Source: Bradyrhizobium liaoningense (GTDB lineage: Bacteria > Pseudomonadota > Alphaproteobacteria > Rhizobiales > Xanthobacteraceae). From it: a stretch of DNA of 64,000 nucleotides. The translations under genes and the position numbers were made by a program. The DNA lies in assembly GCF_018130825.1 (NCBI RefSeq), contig NZ_JAFCJS010000001.1:496001-560000 (forward strand), in the 5' to 3' direction. How positions within the stretch are numbered: the first letter of the stretch is position 1; every line of letters begins with the position of its first letter. The notes beneath the pieces are model-generated. The model saw nothing but the letters and a program-made list of their open reading frames with translations. It was not told the DNA's origin and ran no database searches. Shown one piece after another: positions 11,002 to 20,429 of the stretch.

Positions 11002-11321
11002 TTTACCGCTTCTCGATGTGACTGATCAGGTGTCCGCGAGAAGATTGCTCGGTGCCTTGCGGGCAGGCTTCCCAGAGTTCCTGCTACATAAATGCCGTTC
11101 ATTGGTCGATGGAATCGACGACATTCCGATCTGACGCGAGGTCGGAACTGTCCACTCACGTGAAGCGACAGGATTTCTTACCAATTATCGGGTAGGGCTC
11201 GGGTTTTTCGCCCTTGCCTCATGTGCTGTCTCAAGTCTTTGACGGGATGAGATGTGAATGGTATTAACTTCATGTTAATCGTATTCACATCGGTCGCCGC
11301 CTCGACCCGAGGAAGTCCCGC
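11002..11321. other. Non-coding interval with a long palindrome
   Basis: 320 bases between the phosphatase gene and the DUF2306 gene, which diverge. Apart from a TTGACG hexamer near 11239 and the palindrome at 11251-11291, no gene or RNA was recognised. Confidence 0.5.
11251..11291. promoter_or_regulatory. Operator-like palindrome before the DUF2306 gene
   Basis: Two nested inverted repeats share one centre: GATGTGAAT...ATTCACATC (9-base arms) outside and ATTAAC-TTCAT-GTTAAT (6-base arms) inside. It lies 30 bases before the start codon and just after a TTGACG hexamer, where a repressor would block transcription. No adjacent regulator gene is present. Confidence 0.5.
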
Positions 11322-11720
11322 ATGAGTTTTGCGCCGCTGCTTGAGGCCGCTCCCGCCGTCCCGCTGCATGCCTTTGCCGCAATGGGAGCGTTCGTGCTCG
11401 GCCTCGTTCAGTTCTCCGCCCCCAAGGGCACGCTGCCGCACCGGACAATCGGCTGGATCTGGGTCGTCCTGATGGTGGTCGTGGCGGCGTCGTCGTTCTG
11501 GATCCACCAGATCCGCCTGTTCGGGCCGTTCAGCCCGATTCATCTCCTGTCGATCTTCACCCTGGTGGTTCTGCCGCTGGCAGTCTGGCGGGCGCACACC
11601 CATCGCGTCGCCGACCACCGGCGGATGATGATCCTCATCTTCGCCGGCGCGCTGGTGGTGGCGGGCCTGTTCACGCTGGTGCCGGGGCGCATCATGCACC
11701 GGGTGATTTTCGGGGCGTGA
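11322..11720 (+). CDS. DUF2306-type integral membrane protein
   Basis: 132 residues with four hydrophobic segments and conserved-looking histidines and arginines: PLHAFAAMGAFVLGLVQF, GTLPHRTIGWIWV, HTHRVADHRRMM. This pattern matches the DUF2306 membrane family, possibly a haem or quinone protein, but its function is unknown. AGGAAG lies 8 bases before the ATG. Transcription is probably governed by the palindrome just upstream. Confidence 0.75.
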   Translation: MSFAPLLEAAPAVPLHAFAAMGAFVLGLVQFSAPKGTLPHRTIGWIWVVLMVVVAASSFWIHQIRLFGPFSPIHLLSIFTLVVLPLAVWRAHTHRVADHRRMMILIFAGALVVAGLFTLVPGRIMHRVIFGA

Positions 11721-11888
11721 GAGCCGGTTCCATCCGGTCCGTTCCGACCCTGTCCTGGGCGATGCCGGGAAGGGCGTAAGTCTCTGGAAAAACAGTCGGA
11801 AAAAGCGCTTCCCGAAGCCCGGCAAGGGTGGTTATCAGGGGTGTGATGCGCTATATGATTCCCAGACAAAAACTCACCGGATTCCCCC

Positions 11889-14627
11889 TTGGCTGACGAC
11901 GACAACAAGCCCGGCGACCAGCCGGCGCAACCCTCGGACATTCGCCCCGTCTCCATCCTCGACGAGATGAAAAAGTCCTATCTCGATTACGCCATGAGCG
12001 TGATCGTATCGCGTGCGCTGCCCGATGCGCGCGACGGTCTGAAGCCGGTGCATCGCCGCATCCTGTTCTCGATGAACGAGCAGGGATTCACGCCCGACAA
12101 GAAGCACAAGAAGTCCGCCGGTATCGTCGGCGACGTCATGGGTAAATATCACCCGCACGGCGACCAGGCGATCTACGACGCGCTGGTGCGCATGGCGCAG
12201 GACTTCTCGCTGCGTGAGCTGCTGGTGGACGGGCAGGGCAATTTCGGCTCGGTTGACGGCGATCCGCCAGCGGCCATGCGCTACACCGAGTCGCGCCTCA
12301 CCAAGATCGCGCTCAAGCTGCTCGACGACATCGACAACGAGACGGTCGACTTCCAGGACAATTACGACGGTTCCGAGAAGGAGCCGGTGGTCCTGCCGGC
12401 GCGTTTCCCGAATCTGCTCGTCAACGGCGCCGGCGGCATCGCGGTCGGCATGGCCACCAATATCCCGCCGCACAATCTCGGCGAAGTCATCGACGCCTGC
12501 CTGGCATTGATCGACAATCCGTCGCTGACCATCGACGAGCTCAACAACATCATCCCGGGCCCGGATTTCCCGACCGGCGGCATCATCCTCGGGCGCCAGG
12601 GCATCCGCAGCGCCTATCATCTCGGCCGTGGCTCCATCGTGATGCGCGGCAAGGTCACGTTCGAGACGATCCGCAAAGAGCGCGAGGCGATCGTCATCAC
12701 CGAGATCCCGTATCAGGTGAACAAGGCGACGATGGTCGAGCGCATCGCCGAGCTCTACAAGGAAAAGAAGATCGAGGGCATCTCGGATCTGCGCGACGAG
12801 TCCGACCGCGACGGCTACCGCGTCGTCGTCGAGCTCAAGCGCGACGCCGTGCCCGACGTCGTGCTGAACCAGCTCTACAAGTTCACGCCGCTCCAGACCT
12901 CTTTCGGCGTCAACGCCGTCGCGCTCGATAGCGGCCGTCCGCAGACGATGAACCTGAAGGACCTGCTGACGATCTTCGTCGGCTTCCGCGAGCAGGTCGT
13001 CACCCGCCGCACCAAATACAAGCTGCGCAAGGCGCGCGAGCGCGCGCATGAGCAGGTCGGCCTCGCCATCGCGGTCGCCAATATCGACGAGATCATCCGC
13101 GTGATCCGGACCTCGCCGACACCGGCGGCTGCGCGCGACACCCTGATGACGCGCGACTGGCCGGCGCGGGACGTCGAGGACATCATCACGCTGATCGACG
13201 ATCCCCGCCATCGCATCAACGAGGACGGCACGATCCGCCTGTCGCTGGATCAGGCGAAAGCCATCCTGGAGCTGCGTCTGGCGCGCCTCACCGCGCTCGG
13301 CCGCGACGAAATCGGCGAAGAACTCGGAAAACTCGCCGGCGAGATCGGCGACTATCTCGAGATCCTGCGCTCGCGCGCCCGGATTCTCGACATCATCAAG
13401 ACCGAGCTGACCGAGGTGAAGACGGAATTCGCCACGCCACGCCGCACCGTGATCATGGAGCAGGAAGGCGAGGTCGAGGACGAGGACCTGATCCAGCGCG
13501 AGGACATGGTCGTCACCGTCTCGCACGCCGGCTACGTCAAGCGCGTGCCGCTGTCGGCCTACCGGGCTCAGCGCCGCGGCGGCAAGGGCCGCTCCGGCAT
13601 GCAGACCCGCGACGAGGATTTCGTCAGCCGCCTGTTCGTGGCCTCCACGCACACGCCGGTGCTGTTCTTCTCCTCGCGCGGCCAGGTCTACAAGGAAAAG
13701 GTCTGGCGGCTGCCGATGGCCGCGCCGAACGCGCGCGGCAAGGCCATGATCAACATCCTGCCGCTGGAGCAGGGCGAGCGCATCACCACCATCATGCCGC
13801 TGCCGGAGGATGAATCGACCTGGGGCCAGCTCGACGTGATGTTCGCCACCACGGGCGGCAACGTCCGTCGCAACAAGCTGTCCGACTTCGTCGACGTCCG
13901 CCGCTCCGGCATCATCGCGATGAAGCTCGACGACAACGAGGCGATCGTCGACGTGCAGATCTGCACCGAGCGCGACGACGTGCTGCTGACGGCTGCCGGC
14001 GGCCAGTGCATCCGCTTCCCCGTCACCGACGTGCGCGTGTTCACCGGGCGCACCTCGATGGGCGTGCGCGGCATTGCGCTCGGCGAGGGCGACAAGGTGA
14101 TCTCGCTGGCGATCCTGCGCCATGTCGAGACCGCCTCGGACGAGCGCTCGGCGTATTTGAAGATGCGCCGCGCGGTCGCGGGCGAGGCCGCTACGGACGA
14201 GGCTCCGGCCGATGCCGAGGCCGAGGAGACCTCCGGCAGCTTCCAGCTCCCGCAGGAGCGCTATGTCGAGATGTCCGCGCAGGAGCAGGTCGTGCTGACC
14301 GTCTCCGTCAACGGCTATGGCAAGCGGACCTCGTCCTACGAGTACCGCACCACGGGCCGCGGCGGCAAAGGCATCGTGGCCATGAGCGTCAACAACCGCA
14401 ACGGCAACCTCGTGGCGTCCTTCCCCGTGGAGGAGGCCGATCAGATCATGCTGGTCACCGACAAGGGCCAGCTGATCCGCTGCCCGGTCGAAGGCATCCG
14501 CATCGCCGGCCGCTCGACCCAGGGCGTGATCGTGTTCGACACCGCCGAGGACGAGCACGTAGTGTCGGTGGAGCACATCACCGAAGAGGCCGAGAGCGGG
14601 AACGGCGAGAACGGGAATGGAGCGTGA
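11889..14627 (+). CDS. gyrA: DNA gyrase subunit A
   Basis: 912 residues. The breakage-reunion domain has the catalytic tyrosine in AAMRYTE (residue 132), and the C-terminal wrapping domain has the GyrA box QRRGGKG. Together with GyrB it introduces negative supercoils. The start is a TTG without a strong ribosome-binding site, chosen because [10 protein letters not shown] fits this genus. Residue 93, in [12 protein letters not shown], is Gln where Escherichia coli has Ser83, the main fluoroquinolone position; the Asp87 equivalent is kept. An insert rich in Ala and Glu lies near residues 765-790. Confidence 0.97.
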   Translation: MADDDNKPGDQPAQPSDIRPVSILDEMKKSYLDYAMSVIVSRALPDARDGLKPVHRRILFSMNEQGFTPDKKHKKSAGIVGDVMGKYHPHGDQAIYDALVRMAQDFSLRELLVDGQGNFGSVDGDPPAAMRYTESRLTKIALKLLDDIDNETVDFQDNYDGSEKEPVVLPARFPNLLVNGAGGIAVGMATNIPPHNLGEVIDACLALIDNPSLTIDELNNIIPGPDFPTGGIILGRQGIRSAYHLGRGSIVMRGKVTFETIRKEREAIVITEIPYQVNKATMVERIAELYKEKKIEGISDLRDESDRDGYRVVVELKRDAVPDVVLNQLYKFTPLQTSFGVNAVALDSGRPQTMNLKDLLTIFVGFREQVVTRRTKYKLRKARERAHEQVGLAIAVANIDEIIRVIRTSPTPAAARDTLMTRDWPARDVEDIITLIDDPRHRINEDGTIRLSLDQAKAILELRLARLTALGRDEIGEELGKLAGEIGDYLEILRSRARILDIIKTELTEVKTEFATPRRTVIMEQEGEVEDEDLIQREDMVVTVSHAGYVKRVPLSAYRAQRRGGKGRSGMQTRDEDFVSRLFVASTHTPVLFFSSRGQVYKEKVWRLPMAAPNARGKAMINILPLEQGERITTIMPLPEDESTWGQLDVMFATTGGNVRRNKLSDFVDVRRSGIIAMKLDDNEAIVDVQICTERDDVLLTAAGGQCIRFPVTDVRVFTGRTSMGVRGIALGEGDKVISLAILRHVETASDERSAYLKMRRAVAGEAATDEAPADAEAEETSGSFQLPQERYVEMSAQEQVVLTVSVNGYGKRTSSYEYRTTGRGGKGIVAMSVNNRNGNLVASFPVEEADQIMLVTDKGQLIRCPVEGIRIAGRSTQGVIVFDTAEDEHVVSVEHITEEAESGNGENGNGA

Positions 14628-14636
14628 CGCCCCGTT

Positions 14637-15602
14637 CTATGCGGCATTTGCAAGCTCCTTGGTAAGATCGGCAAGCACCTCTCGCTTGCCGATCTGGGCC
14701 ATCCAGCACCAGAGCTCCAACGTGCAATACATGTGGTAGAGCGCGAGCGTCTGCTCCCAGTCGGGGCGCGCGATCGTGCCATAGCCGGCGAGTAATCCGT
14801 CGCGCTTGGGCGCATCCTTCGGCGTGAAATAGTACAGCGCTTTCGCGATATCCATCAGCGGATCGCCAGATGTCGCATTCTCGAAATCGACGATGCCCGT
14901 CAGATGCGGTTCGCCCTCCCGCGTCACCAGCACGTTGCCGGCGTGGAAATCGTAGTGGCACAGGCGAGGGGTGACGGCTGCCTCGAACAGATGCTGCCGA
15001 GCTGCAACACTGTCCCGCAGGCGCGCGGCCAGCGTGGGATCACCGCCGCGTGTGCAGAACTCCGTCAGCTTCCTCTCGAACTGCGCGGACATGTAGGCAT
15101 GGTTGCTCGGATGCACCGTCCAGACGCCGTTGGGGCCGATATAGCCAAAGCTGTCGAGGACGACGTCGTTGATCCGGCGCAGCGCCGCGCCCATCTCGGC
15201 ATAGATCGCAAACAACTCGGCCTCCGACAGCGTCGCCTCGCGTCGGCCGAGCACCGTGCCGTCGAGCCTGGTCATGAGCAGATAGTTCAGATCGATTGCC
15301 GTTCGCGTGTCGTCGGCAAGCAGGATTTTGGGAATGGACGTGCTGAGGTCCCGCAGGAGCCCCAGGACGTAAACCTCCTTCGCCATCTTCCACTGCAGCG
15401 ATTCCGGATAGACCTTGAGGATGCAGGCGGGCGCATTCGCCAGCGTGATCTCGAGCACGGTGCTGATCTCCCCGCCATGTAGCTCGGTGATGCCGAGCAG
15501 CGATGCCTGCGGCGATATCCGGCGGATGATCGCTTGCGCCTGATCGACCGAAACCGACAGGCGGGGCTTTAGCTGCAAGGGTGGAGCGTCACTGGTTGTC
15601 AT
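14637..15602 (-). CDS. Phosphotransferase family protein (APH/choline-kinase fold)
   Basis: 321 residues. The kinase-like loop LCHYDFHAGNVLV carries the catalytic Asp and the Asn, GIVDFENATSGDPLMD carries the metal-binding Asp, and the N-lobe lysine lies in CILKVYPES. The family phosphorylates small hydroxyl compounds (aminoglycosides, choline, homoserine and others). It converges on gyrA with only 9 bases between stops. Nothing indicates the substrate; resistance should not be assumed. Confidence 0.85.
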   Translation of the reverse strand: MTTSDAPPLQLKPRLSVSVDQAQAIIRRISPQASLLGITELHGGEISTVLEITLANAPACILKVYPESLQWKMAKEVYVLGLLRDLSTSIPKILLADDTRTAIDLNYLLMTRLDGTVLGRREATLSEAELFAIYAEMGAALRRINDVVLDSFGYIGPNGVWTVHPSNHAYMSAQFERKLTEFCTRGGDPTLAARLRDSVAARQHLFEAAVTPRLCHYDFHAGNVLVTREGEPHLTGIVDFENATSGDPLMDIAKALYYFTPKDAPKRDGLLAGYGTIARPDWEQTLALYHMYCTLELWCWMAQIGKREVLADLTKELANAA

Positions 15603-15619
15603 GGCTTCAAGGTCAGGCT

Positions 15620-15707
15620 CGTAGCCCGGATGGAGTGCAAGCGTAATCCGGGACTCTGTGCGCGCGGCAAGAAACCCGGAATGCGCTGCGCTCCATCCGG
15701 GCTACGC
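15620..15707. repeat. Intergenic palindrome, GTAGCCCGGATGGAG family
   Basis: Arms GTAGCCCGGATGGAGTGCAA and CTGCGCTCCATCCGGGCTAC face each other. Related to the element at 938. It fills the gap between the kinase gene and kup. Confidence 0.75.
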
Positions 15708-15714
15708 ACTTTGC

Positions 15715-17622
15715 CTAAATCTCCAGCTCTGTCCCGAACTCCACGACCTGCTTGGTCGGCACGCCGAAGAACGCGGCGGAGCGTTCGGCGTTGCGCTGGA
15801 GGAAGGCGAATACGCCTTCGCGCCAGACCCACATGCCCGGGACATCCTCGCGCGGGATGATGGTCTCGCGGCCGACGTAATAGGTGATGTCGGCGAGGTC
15901 GATGCCGGGCAACTTGCCCTGCCGGCACGTGAGAGTCAGCCCTTCGTAGATGGTCGGGTTCTGCATGAAGCCGTAATGCAGGATCACGCGGGTGATGCCC
16001 GGAATGATCTCATGCACGTCCGCGCGTTCCTCGTCGGGAATGTGCGGGGATTCCTCGATCAGCACGGTGACCAGCAGCACGCGTTCGTGCAGCACGCGGT
16101 TGTGCTTGACGAACTGGGTCAGCGCGAGCGGCACGCCACGCGGCGCAGAGGCCAGGAACACGGCGGTGCCGGGGAGCCTTGCGCTGCACTTGTTGACCGC
16201 GGTCTCGATCAGATCCTCCTCGGGCTGGCGCAGCCGGCCGCGTGCCGCTTCGACCAGCTTCACGCCGGCACGCCAGGTCAGCATCATGAAGGCGACGAGC
16301 GCCGCGAGCAGCAGCGGAAACCAGCCGCCCTCGAACAGCTTGACCGAGTTGGCCGAGAAGAAGATCAGGTCGATCACGAAGAAGAAGCCGTTCACGCCCG
16401 CCACGAGCCACGGCGAATAGCCCCACTGGATCGCTACGAGAGCGGCCAGCAGCGTGGTGATGGCCATCAGCAGCGACACCGCGATGCCGTAGGCGCCGGC
16501 GAGCGCGTCCGAGGTGCCGAAGCTCAAGACCGCGCCGAGCGTTCCCGCCGCCAGCAGCCAGTTCACCAGCGGCACGTAGATCTGGCCGATCGCATCGCTG
16601 GTGGTGTGGCGGATCTGCATGCGCGGCAAAAAGCCGAGCTGGATCGACTGCTGGGTCAGCGAGAACACGCCGGAGATGATCGCCTGCGAAGCGATCACGG
16701 TCGCGATCGCGGAGAAGGCGACCAGCGGATAATGCAGGGCGTCCGGGCAGAGCTGGAAGAAGGGATTCTCGATCATGGCGGGATCGGTAATCAGCAGCGC
16801 GGCTTGCCCGAAATAGTTCAGCACCAGCGCGGGCAGGCAGATCGCGAACCAAGCCAGCCGGATCGGCATGCGGCCGAAATGCCCCATGTCGGCATACATG
16901 GCTTCGCCGCCGGTCACCGCGAGGAAGGCCGCGCCGAGAATTCCGAACGAAATGTGGAAGTCCTGGTGGATCAGGAAGTTGAAGGCATAGAACGGGCTGA
17001 GCGCGGCCAGCACCGCGGGCGCCTTGACGATGCCGTGGATGCCGAGCGCGGCGAGCACGACGAACCAGGCCAGCATCACCGGGCCGAAGATGCGACCGAT
17101 GAAGCCGGTGCCCTGCTTCTGCATCATGAACAACCCGATCAGAATGGTGACGGTGATGGGCACGACCACCGGCGCGAGCGAGGGCGCATCGACCTTGAGG
17201 CCCTCGATGGCGCTGAGCACGGAGATCGCCGGCGTGATCGCGCCGTCGCCATAGAGCAGGGCGGCGCCGACGAGGCCTACCACCAGCAGATGCGCCCGCC
17301 AGGTGCCGGGTTGCGCGTTGCGCGCGTGGAGCAGGGCCAGGAGGGCAACAATGCCGCCCTCGCCGCGATTATCCGCGCGCAGGATCAGCAGCGCATATTT
17401 CAGCGAGATGATCAGCAGCAGCGCCCAGAGGATCAGCGAGGCAACTCCCAGGACAGCGTCGTGGCTTAACGTGCCGCCATGGGCAGCCGCCTTGGCGGCT
17501 TCCTTGAGGGCGTAGAGCGGGCTGGTGCCGATATCGCCATAGACGACCCCGAGGGCGCCCATGGTCATGGCAAGCGGCAGTGGATCGGGATGGCCGGAAG
17601 CGACTGCGGGCGTACTGGACAA
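15715..17622 (-). CDS. kup: Low-affinity potassium uptake protein (KUP family)
   Basis: 635 residues with about twelve membrane segments followed by a cytoplasmic tail. The N-terminal GALGVVYGDIGTSPLYAL and VGAALLYGDGAITPAISVLSAIEGL are KUP signatures, and TGGEAMYADMGHFGR is the third conserved block. It takes up K+ (and possibly Cs+) with protons. Two TTG starts are possible; the inner one has GGGGGG 6 bases upstream and is used here. The gene stands alone. Confidence 0.95.
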   Translation of the reverse strand: MSSTPAVASGHPDPLPLAMTMGALGVVYGDIGTSPLYALKEAAKAAAHGGTLSHDAVLGVASLILWALLLIISLKYALLILRADNRGEGGIVALLALLHARNAQPGTWRAHLLVVGLVGAALLYGDGAITPAISVLSAIEGLKVDAPSLAPVVVPITVTILIGLFMMQKQGTGFIGRIFGPVMLAWFVVLAALGIHGIVKAPAVLAALSPFYAFNFLIHQDFHISFGILGAAFLAVTGGEAMYADMGHFGRMPIRLAWFAICLPALVLNYFGQAALLITDPAMIENPFFQLCPDALHYPLVAFSAIATVIASQAIISGVFSLTQQSIQLGFLPRMQIRHTTSDAIGQIYVPLVNWLLAAGTLGAVLSFGTSDALAGAYGIAVSLLMAITTLLAALVAIQWGYSPWLVAGVNGFFFVIDLIFFSANSVKLFEGGWFPLLLAALVAFMMLTWRAGVKLVEAARGRLRQPEEDLIETAVNKCSARLPGTAVFLASAPRGVPLALTQFVKHNRVLHERVLLVTVLIEESPHIPDEERADVHEIIPGITRVILHYGFMQNPTIYEGLTLTCRQGKLPGIDLADITYYVGRETIIPREDVPGMWVWREGVFAFLQRNAERSAAFFGVPTKQVVEFGTELEI

Positions 17623-17759
17623 TGGCAACCCCCCGATGGGATCGCGCCCGGCGGGCCATTCCGACGGGCGCGAGCATCACGCAGTCTGCGACGAGACGTC
17701 GCAAATATCCATGGGGTTTATTTTGTGGGGCTTAGCTGACGCGAAACTGACAGATCCGA

Positions 17760-18017
17760 CTACGGCGTGCGGTCGGCAGTCACGAGGCGGGCCTCGCGGA
17801 CATCGGCCTTGGTGCCCGCGCGGCGCAGGCACGATGCTTCGAAATTCGGCCAGGCCTGCTGCGAGCAGTCGCGGCCGATGGTGCGGATATCGAGACGGTC
17901 GCTCTTGGCGAGCGGCTGCGGCACGCTGGCTTCGACGGTCGGCGCAAAGCCGGGCAGGAGGGTGAGGGCTGCGGCAACACACGCAGAGAGTGCGATTGCT
18001 GAAAGAGCCTTGATCAT
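17760..18017 (-). CDS. Small exported protein, unknown function
   Basis: 85 residues. The signal peptide MIKALSAIALSACVAAALTL is followed by a short mature part with the motif DCSQQAWPNFEASCL, two cysteines that would form a disulfide in the periplasm. Small proteins with this C-x(n)-W-P-x-C pattern are common in alphaproteobacteria, but their function is not known to me. GGGGACAG precedes the ATG. A longer in-frame reading (to 18218) is rejected because it lacks a signal peptide. Confidence 0.75.
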   Translation of the reverse strand: MIKALSAIALSACVAAALTLLPGFAPTVEASVPQPLAKSDRLDIRTIGRDCSQQAWPNFEASCLRRAGTKADVREARLVTADRTP

Positions 18018-18145
18018 TGACTGTCCCCTGTGATGCGGCCGCCTACGCCCAGTATGCGGCCCGTCATTCGTTGGCCGGAGTAGTAACCATGACCAGTTTC
18101 CGGACGTCTTCGCGGAGGCTGGAAATGGTTTCGTTCGCGCTCTGT

Positions 18146-18178
18146 TTTGTTTCGTGGCCGCCCCCAGGACGAAACAAA
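18146..18178. promoter_or_regulatory. Perfect 10-base inverted repeat between divergent genes
   Basis: TTTGTTTCGT and ACGAAACAAA separated by 13 bases. It sits between the small exported protein gene (start at 18017, reverse) and coaD (start at 18287, forward), so it could be a shared operator. No ribosome-binding or terminator function is obvious. Confidence 0.45.
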
Positions 18179-18286
18179 CCGGCCATGGCCGACACCTCCA
18201 GCTGACATTTTCCGGCAAACGGGCAGGAAACGGACAAGGAACCAGCCCGGCTTGCCGGGCCGGGCCGGGCGCGGTAGGAGGGGGCC

Positions 18287-18784
18287 ATGCCGCGCATCGC
18301 CTTCTATCCGGGTTCCTTCGACCCCATCACCAACGGCCATCTGGACGTGGTCCGCCATGCCGTTCCGCTGTGCGACAGGCTGGTGGTCGCGATCGGCGTC
18401 CATCCCAGCAAGAAGCCGCTGTTCTCGACCGAGGAGCGCCTGCAGATGCTCCAGGACGTCTGCGGTCCGATCGCGGCCCAGGCCGGCTGCGTGCTCGAAG
18501 CTGTGACGTTCGACGATCTGTCGGTGACCGCGGCGCGCAAGCACGGCGCGACCATCATGATTCGGGGTCTGCGCGACGGCACCGACCTCGACTACGAGAT
18601 GCAGCTTGCCGGCATGAACGAGGCCATGGCGCCCGAGGTGCATACGGTCTTCCTGCCGGCCTCTCCCATGGTCCGCCCGATCACCGCCACTTTGGTGCGC
18701 CAGATCGCTGGGATGGGCGGAGATGTCTCGACCTTCGTGCCGCCGCTCGTTGCCACCCTGCTCAAGGCCAAATTCGCCGGATAA
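18287..18784 (+). CDS. coaD: Phosphopantetheine adenylyltransferase
   Basis: 165 residues, standard length. [15 protein letters not shown] contains the (T/H)xGH nucleotidyltransferase motif, [21 protein letters not shown] is the substrate-binding block, and [10 protein letters not shown] takes the place of the usual ISSS-R segment. It makes dephospho-CoA from 4'-phosphopantetheine and ATP, the penultimate step of CoA synthesis. AGGAGGG lies before the ATG. It starts a same-strand run with the cyclophilins and queA. Confidence 0.96.
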   Translation: MPRIAFYPGSFDPITNGHLDVVRHAVPLCDRLVVAIGVHPSKKPLFSTEERLQMLQDVCGPIAAQAGCVLEAVTFDDLSVTAARKHGATIMIRGLRDGTDLDYEMQLAGMNEAMAPEVHTVFLPASPMVRPITATLVRQIAGMGGDVSTFVPPLVATLLKAKFAG

Positions 18785-18821
18785 CGGCGCGCTGCTTCAT
18801 CTCACCAGATCCGGAGTTTTC

Positions 18822-19397
18822 ATGATCCGTCGTCTCGCAATTCTTGCCACGATCTTTGCCGCGTTCATCAGCGCGGTCCCGGCCGTGGCGCAGCAGCTTC
18901 CGGCGAATCTCGACAAGGCCAACGCGCTGGTCATCGACACCACCAAGGGCCGTATCGTCATCAAGCTCAGGACCGATCTGGCGCCGCAGCACGCCGAGCG
19001 CCTCAAGCAGCTGGCGCGCGAGGGCTATTACAACAACGTGCCGTTCCACCGCGTCATGGACGGCTTCATGGCGCAGACCGGCGACGGCGAGAAATTCAAC
19101 GGCACCGGCGGCTCGAAATATCCGAACCTGAAGCAGGAATTCTCCAAGGTGCATTTTGCCCGCGGCATCGTCGGCATGGCCCGGCGCGGCGACAGCGTCG
19201 ACACCGCCAACTCGCAGTTCTTCATCATGTTCGCGGACGGCGGCAGCCTCGATGGCCAGTACACCGTGATCGGCGAGGTCGTGCAGGGCATGGACGTCGT
19301 CGACAAGCTGAAGAAGGCGCCTCCTGGCTCGGCCAGCGGCACCGTCACCGATCCCGACAAGATGGTGAAGGTGCAGGTCGCTTCCGACATCAAGTAG
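18822..19397 (+). CDS. Periplasmic peptidyl-prolyl isomerase (cyclophilin)
   Basis: 191 residues. A signal peptide (MIRRLAILATIFAAFISAVPAVA) precedes the cyclophilin domain, with PFHRVMDGFMAQTGDG holding the catalytic Arg, NSQFFIMFAD, and YTVIGEVVQGMDVVD. It would catalyse proline isomerisation during folding in the periplasm. GGAG precedes the ATG, and the following two genes are closely packed, so the three form an operon with a cytoplasmic paralogue at its end. Confidence 0.93.
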   Translation: MIRRLAILATIFAAFISAVPAVAQQLPANLDKANALVIDTTKGRIVIKLRTDLAPQHAERLKQLAREGYYNNVPFHRVMDGFMAQTGDGEKFNGTGGSKYPNLKQEFSKVHFARGIVGMARRGDSVDTANSQFFIMFADGGSLDGQYTVIGEVVQGMDVVDKLKKAPPGSASGTVTDPDKMVKVQVASDIK

Positions 19398-19406
19398 GGA
19401 AACGCG

Positions 19407-19817
19407 ATGGCGCGCTGCGGCAACAGGCTTCTGCTCGCTGCCGCGGTGCTGCTGCTCGGTGTCGCAGGCGCGAAGGCCGAGGACGCACAGGTCAACACCA
19501 TCCAGGATGTCTTCCGGCATCTGCGCACCTGCTGGAAGCCGCCGCCGCCCGCCAAGGCCCGCCCACTCGACATCACCGTCGTCGTGAGCTTTAACCGGGC
19601 CGGAAACATTCTGGGCCATCCGAGGATTACCTATGAATCCGCGGAGGCCTCCGACAATGACCGGCTGCAATACCGGATCGCGGTGATGGAGGCGTTGCAA
19701 CGCTGCACGCCGATGCCATTTACCGATGCGATGGCCGGCGCTGCTGCGGGGCGTCCGTTCGCGATCCAGTTCCGTAACCGGAAGACTTCACCCCCAACGC
19801 AAGAGAGACGAGTATGA
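19407..19817 (+). CDS. Small exported protein in the cyclophilin operon
   Basis: 136 residues with signal peptide MARCGNRLLLAAAVLLLGVAGAKA. The mature part has cysteines (RTCWKPPP, RCTPMPF) and a stretch ITVVVSFNRAGNILGHPRITYES that resembles the C-terminal domain of TonB-like proteins, though this is only a weak resemblance. Its stop overlaps the next gene's ATG by 4 bases, a sign of translational coupling between two cyclophilin genes. Function unknown. Confidence 0.8.
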   Translation: MARCGNRLLLAAAVLLLGVAGAKAEDAQVNTIQDVFRHLRTCWKPPPPAKARPLDITVVVSFNRAGNILGHPRITYESAEASDNDRLQYRIAVMEALQRCTPMPFTDAMAGAAAGRPFAIQFRNRKTSPPTQERRV

Positions 19818-20278
19818 GCGTCACCGAAAACACCTTGATCCTCGAGACCACGCAGGGCCCCGTCACCATCGAGATGCGGCCCGACCTCGCGCCCGGCCAT
19901 GTCGCGCGCATCAAGGAGCTGGTCCGCGAGGGCTTCTACGACGGCATCGTGTTCCACCGCGTGATCGAGGGCTTCATGGCCCAGACCGGCTGCCCGCACG
20001 GCACCGGCACCGGCGGTTCGGGCAAGAAGCTGAAGGCCGAGTTCAACAAGGAGCCGCATGTGCGCGGCACCGCCTCGATGGCGCGCGCCGCCAATCCCGA
20101 TTCCGGCGACAGCCAGTTCTTCATCTGCTTCGACGACGCCCGTTTCCTCGACAACCAGTACACGGTGTGGGGCAAGGTCACCGAGGGCATGGAGAACGTC
20201 GACAAGATCAAGCGCGGCGAGCCGGTGCAGAACCCGGACAAGATCGTCAAGGCGCGGATGGCCGCGGACAAGGAATAG
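19814..20278 (+). CDS. ppiB: Cytoplasmic peptidyl-prolyl isomerase (cyclophilin)
   Basis: 154 residues, no signal peptide. The core VFHRVIEGFMAQTGCPHGTGTGGSG and NPDSGDSQFFICFDDARFLDNQYTVWGKV are the cyclophilin fingerprint, with the catalytic Arg and the Gln-Phe-Phe site. It accelerates cis-trans isomerisation of proline bonds. It is coupled to the upstream gene by an ATGA overlap, so the periplasmic and cytoplasmic enzymes are made from one message. Confidence 0.93.
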   Translation: MSVTENTLILETTQGPVTIEMRPDLAPGHVARIKELVREGFYDGIVFHRVIEGFMAQTGCPHGTGTGGSGKKLKAEFNKEPHVRGTASMARAANPDSGDSQFFICFDDARFLDNQYTVWGKVTEGMENVDKIKRGEPVQNPDKIVKARMAADKE

Positions 20279-20283
20279 TCACC

Positions 20284-20416
20284 CGTCATTCCGGGGGCGC
20301 GCTGCCAAAATCGACGCTTGGCGTCGTTTTTGCGCTGACAGCGCGAACCCGGAATCTCGCGCCACAATCTCGGGATTCCGGATCGCCGCGCTTGAAGCGC
20401 GGCGTCCGGAATGACG
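20284..20416. repeat. Intergenic palindrome, CGTCATTCCGG family
   Basis: Outer arms CGTCATTCCGG and CCGGAATGACG enclose inner hairpins, including GCGCCGCGCTTGAAGCGCGGCG-like pairing near 20388. It fills the gap between the second cyclophilin gene and queA, where its hairpins may mark transcript ends or pauses. Confidence 0.7.
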
Positions 20417-20429
20417 GTGCTAGTGAGAC

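Noticed and set aside
11846..11896. A 16-codon ORF ending over the gyrA start
   Set aside because: It overlaps the TTG start, but shows no biased codons and no hairpin, so attenuation is not supported.
11874..14576. A 900-residue reverse reading frame opposite gyrA
   Set aside because: It is the antisense shadow of a clearly homologous gene in high-GC DNA, has repetitive Asp/His/Arg-rich composition and no ribosome-binding site.
15658..17469. A 603-residue forward frame opposite kup
   Set aside because: Shadow of kup, which has all family motifs on the other strand; the forward reading is His/Glu/Arg-rich with no recognisable domain.
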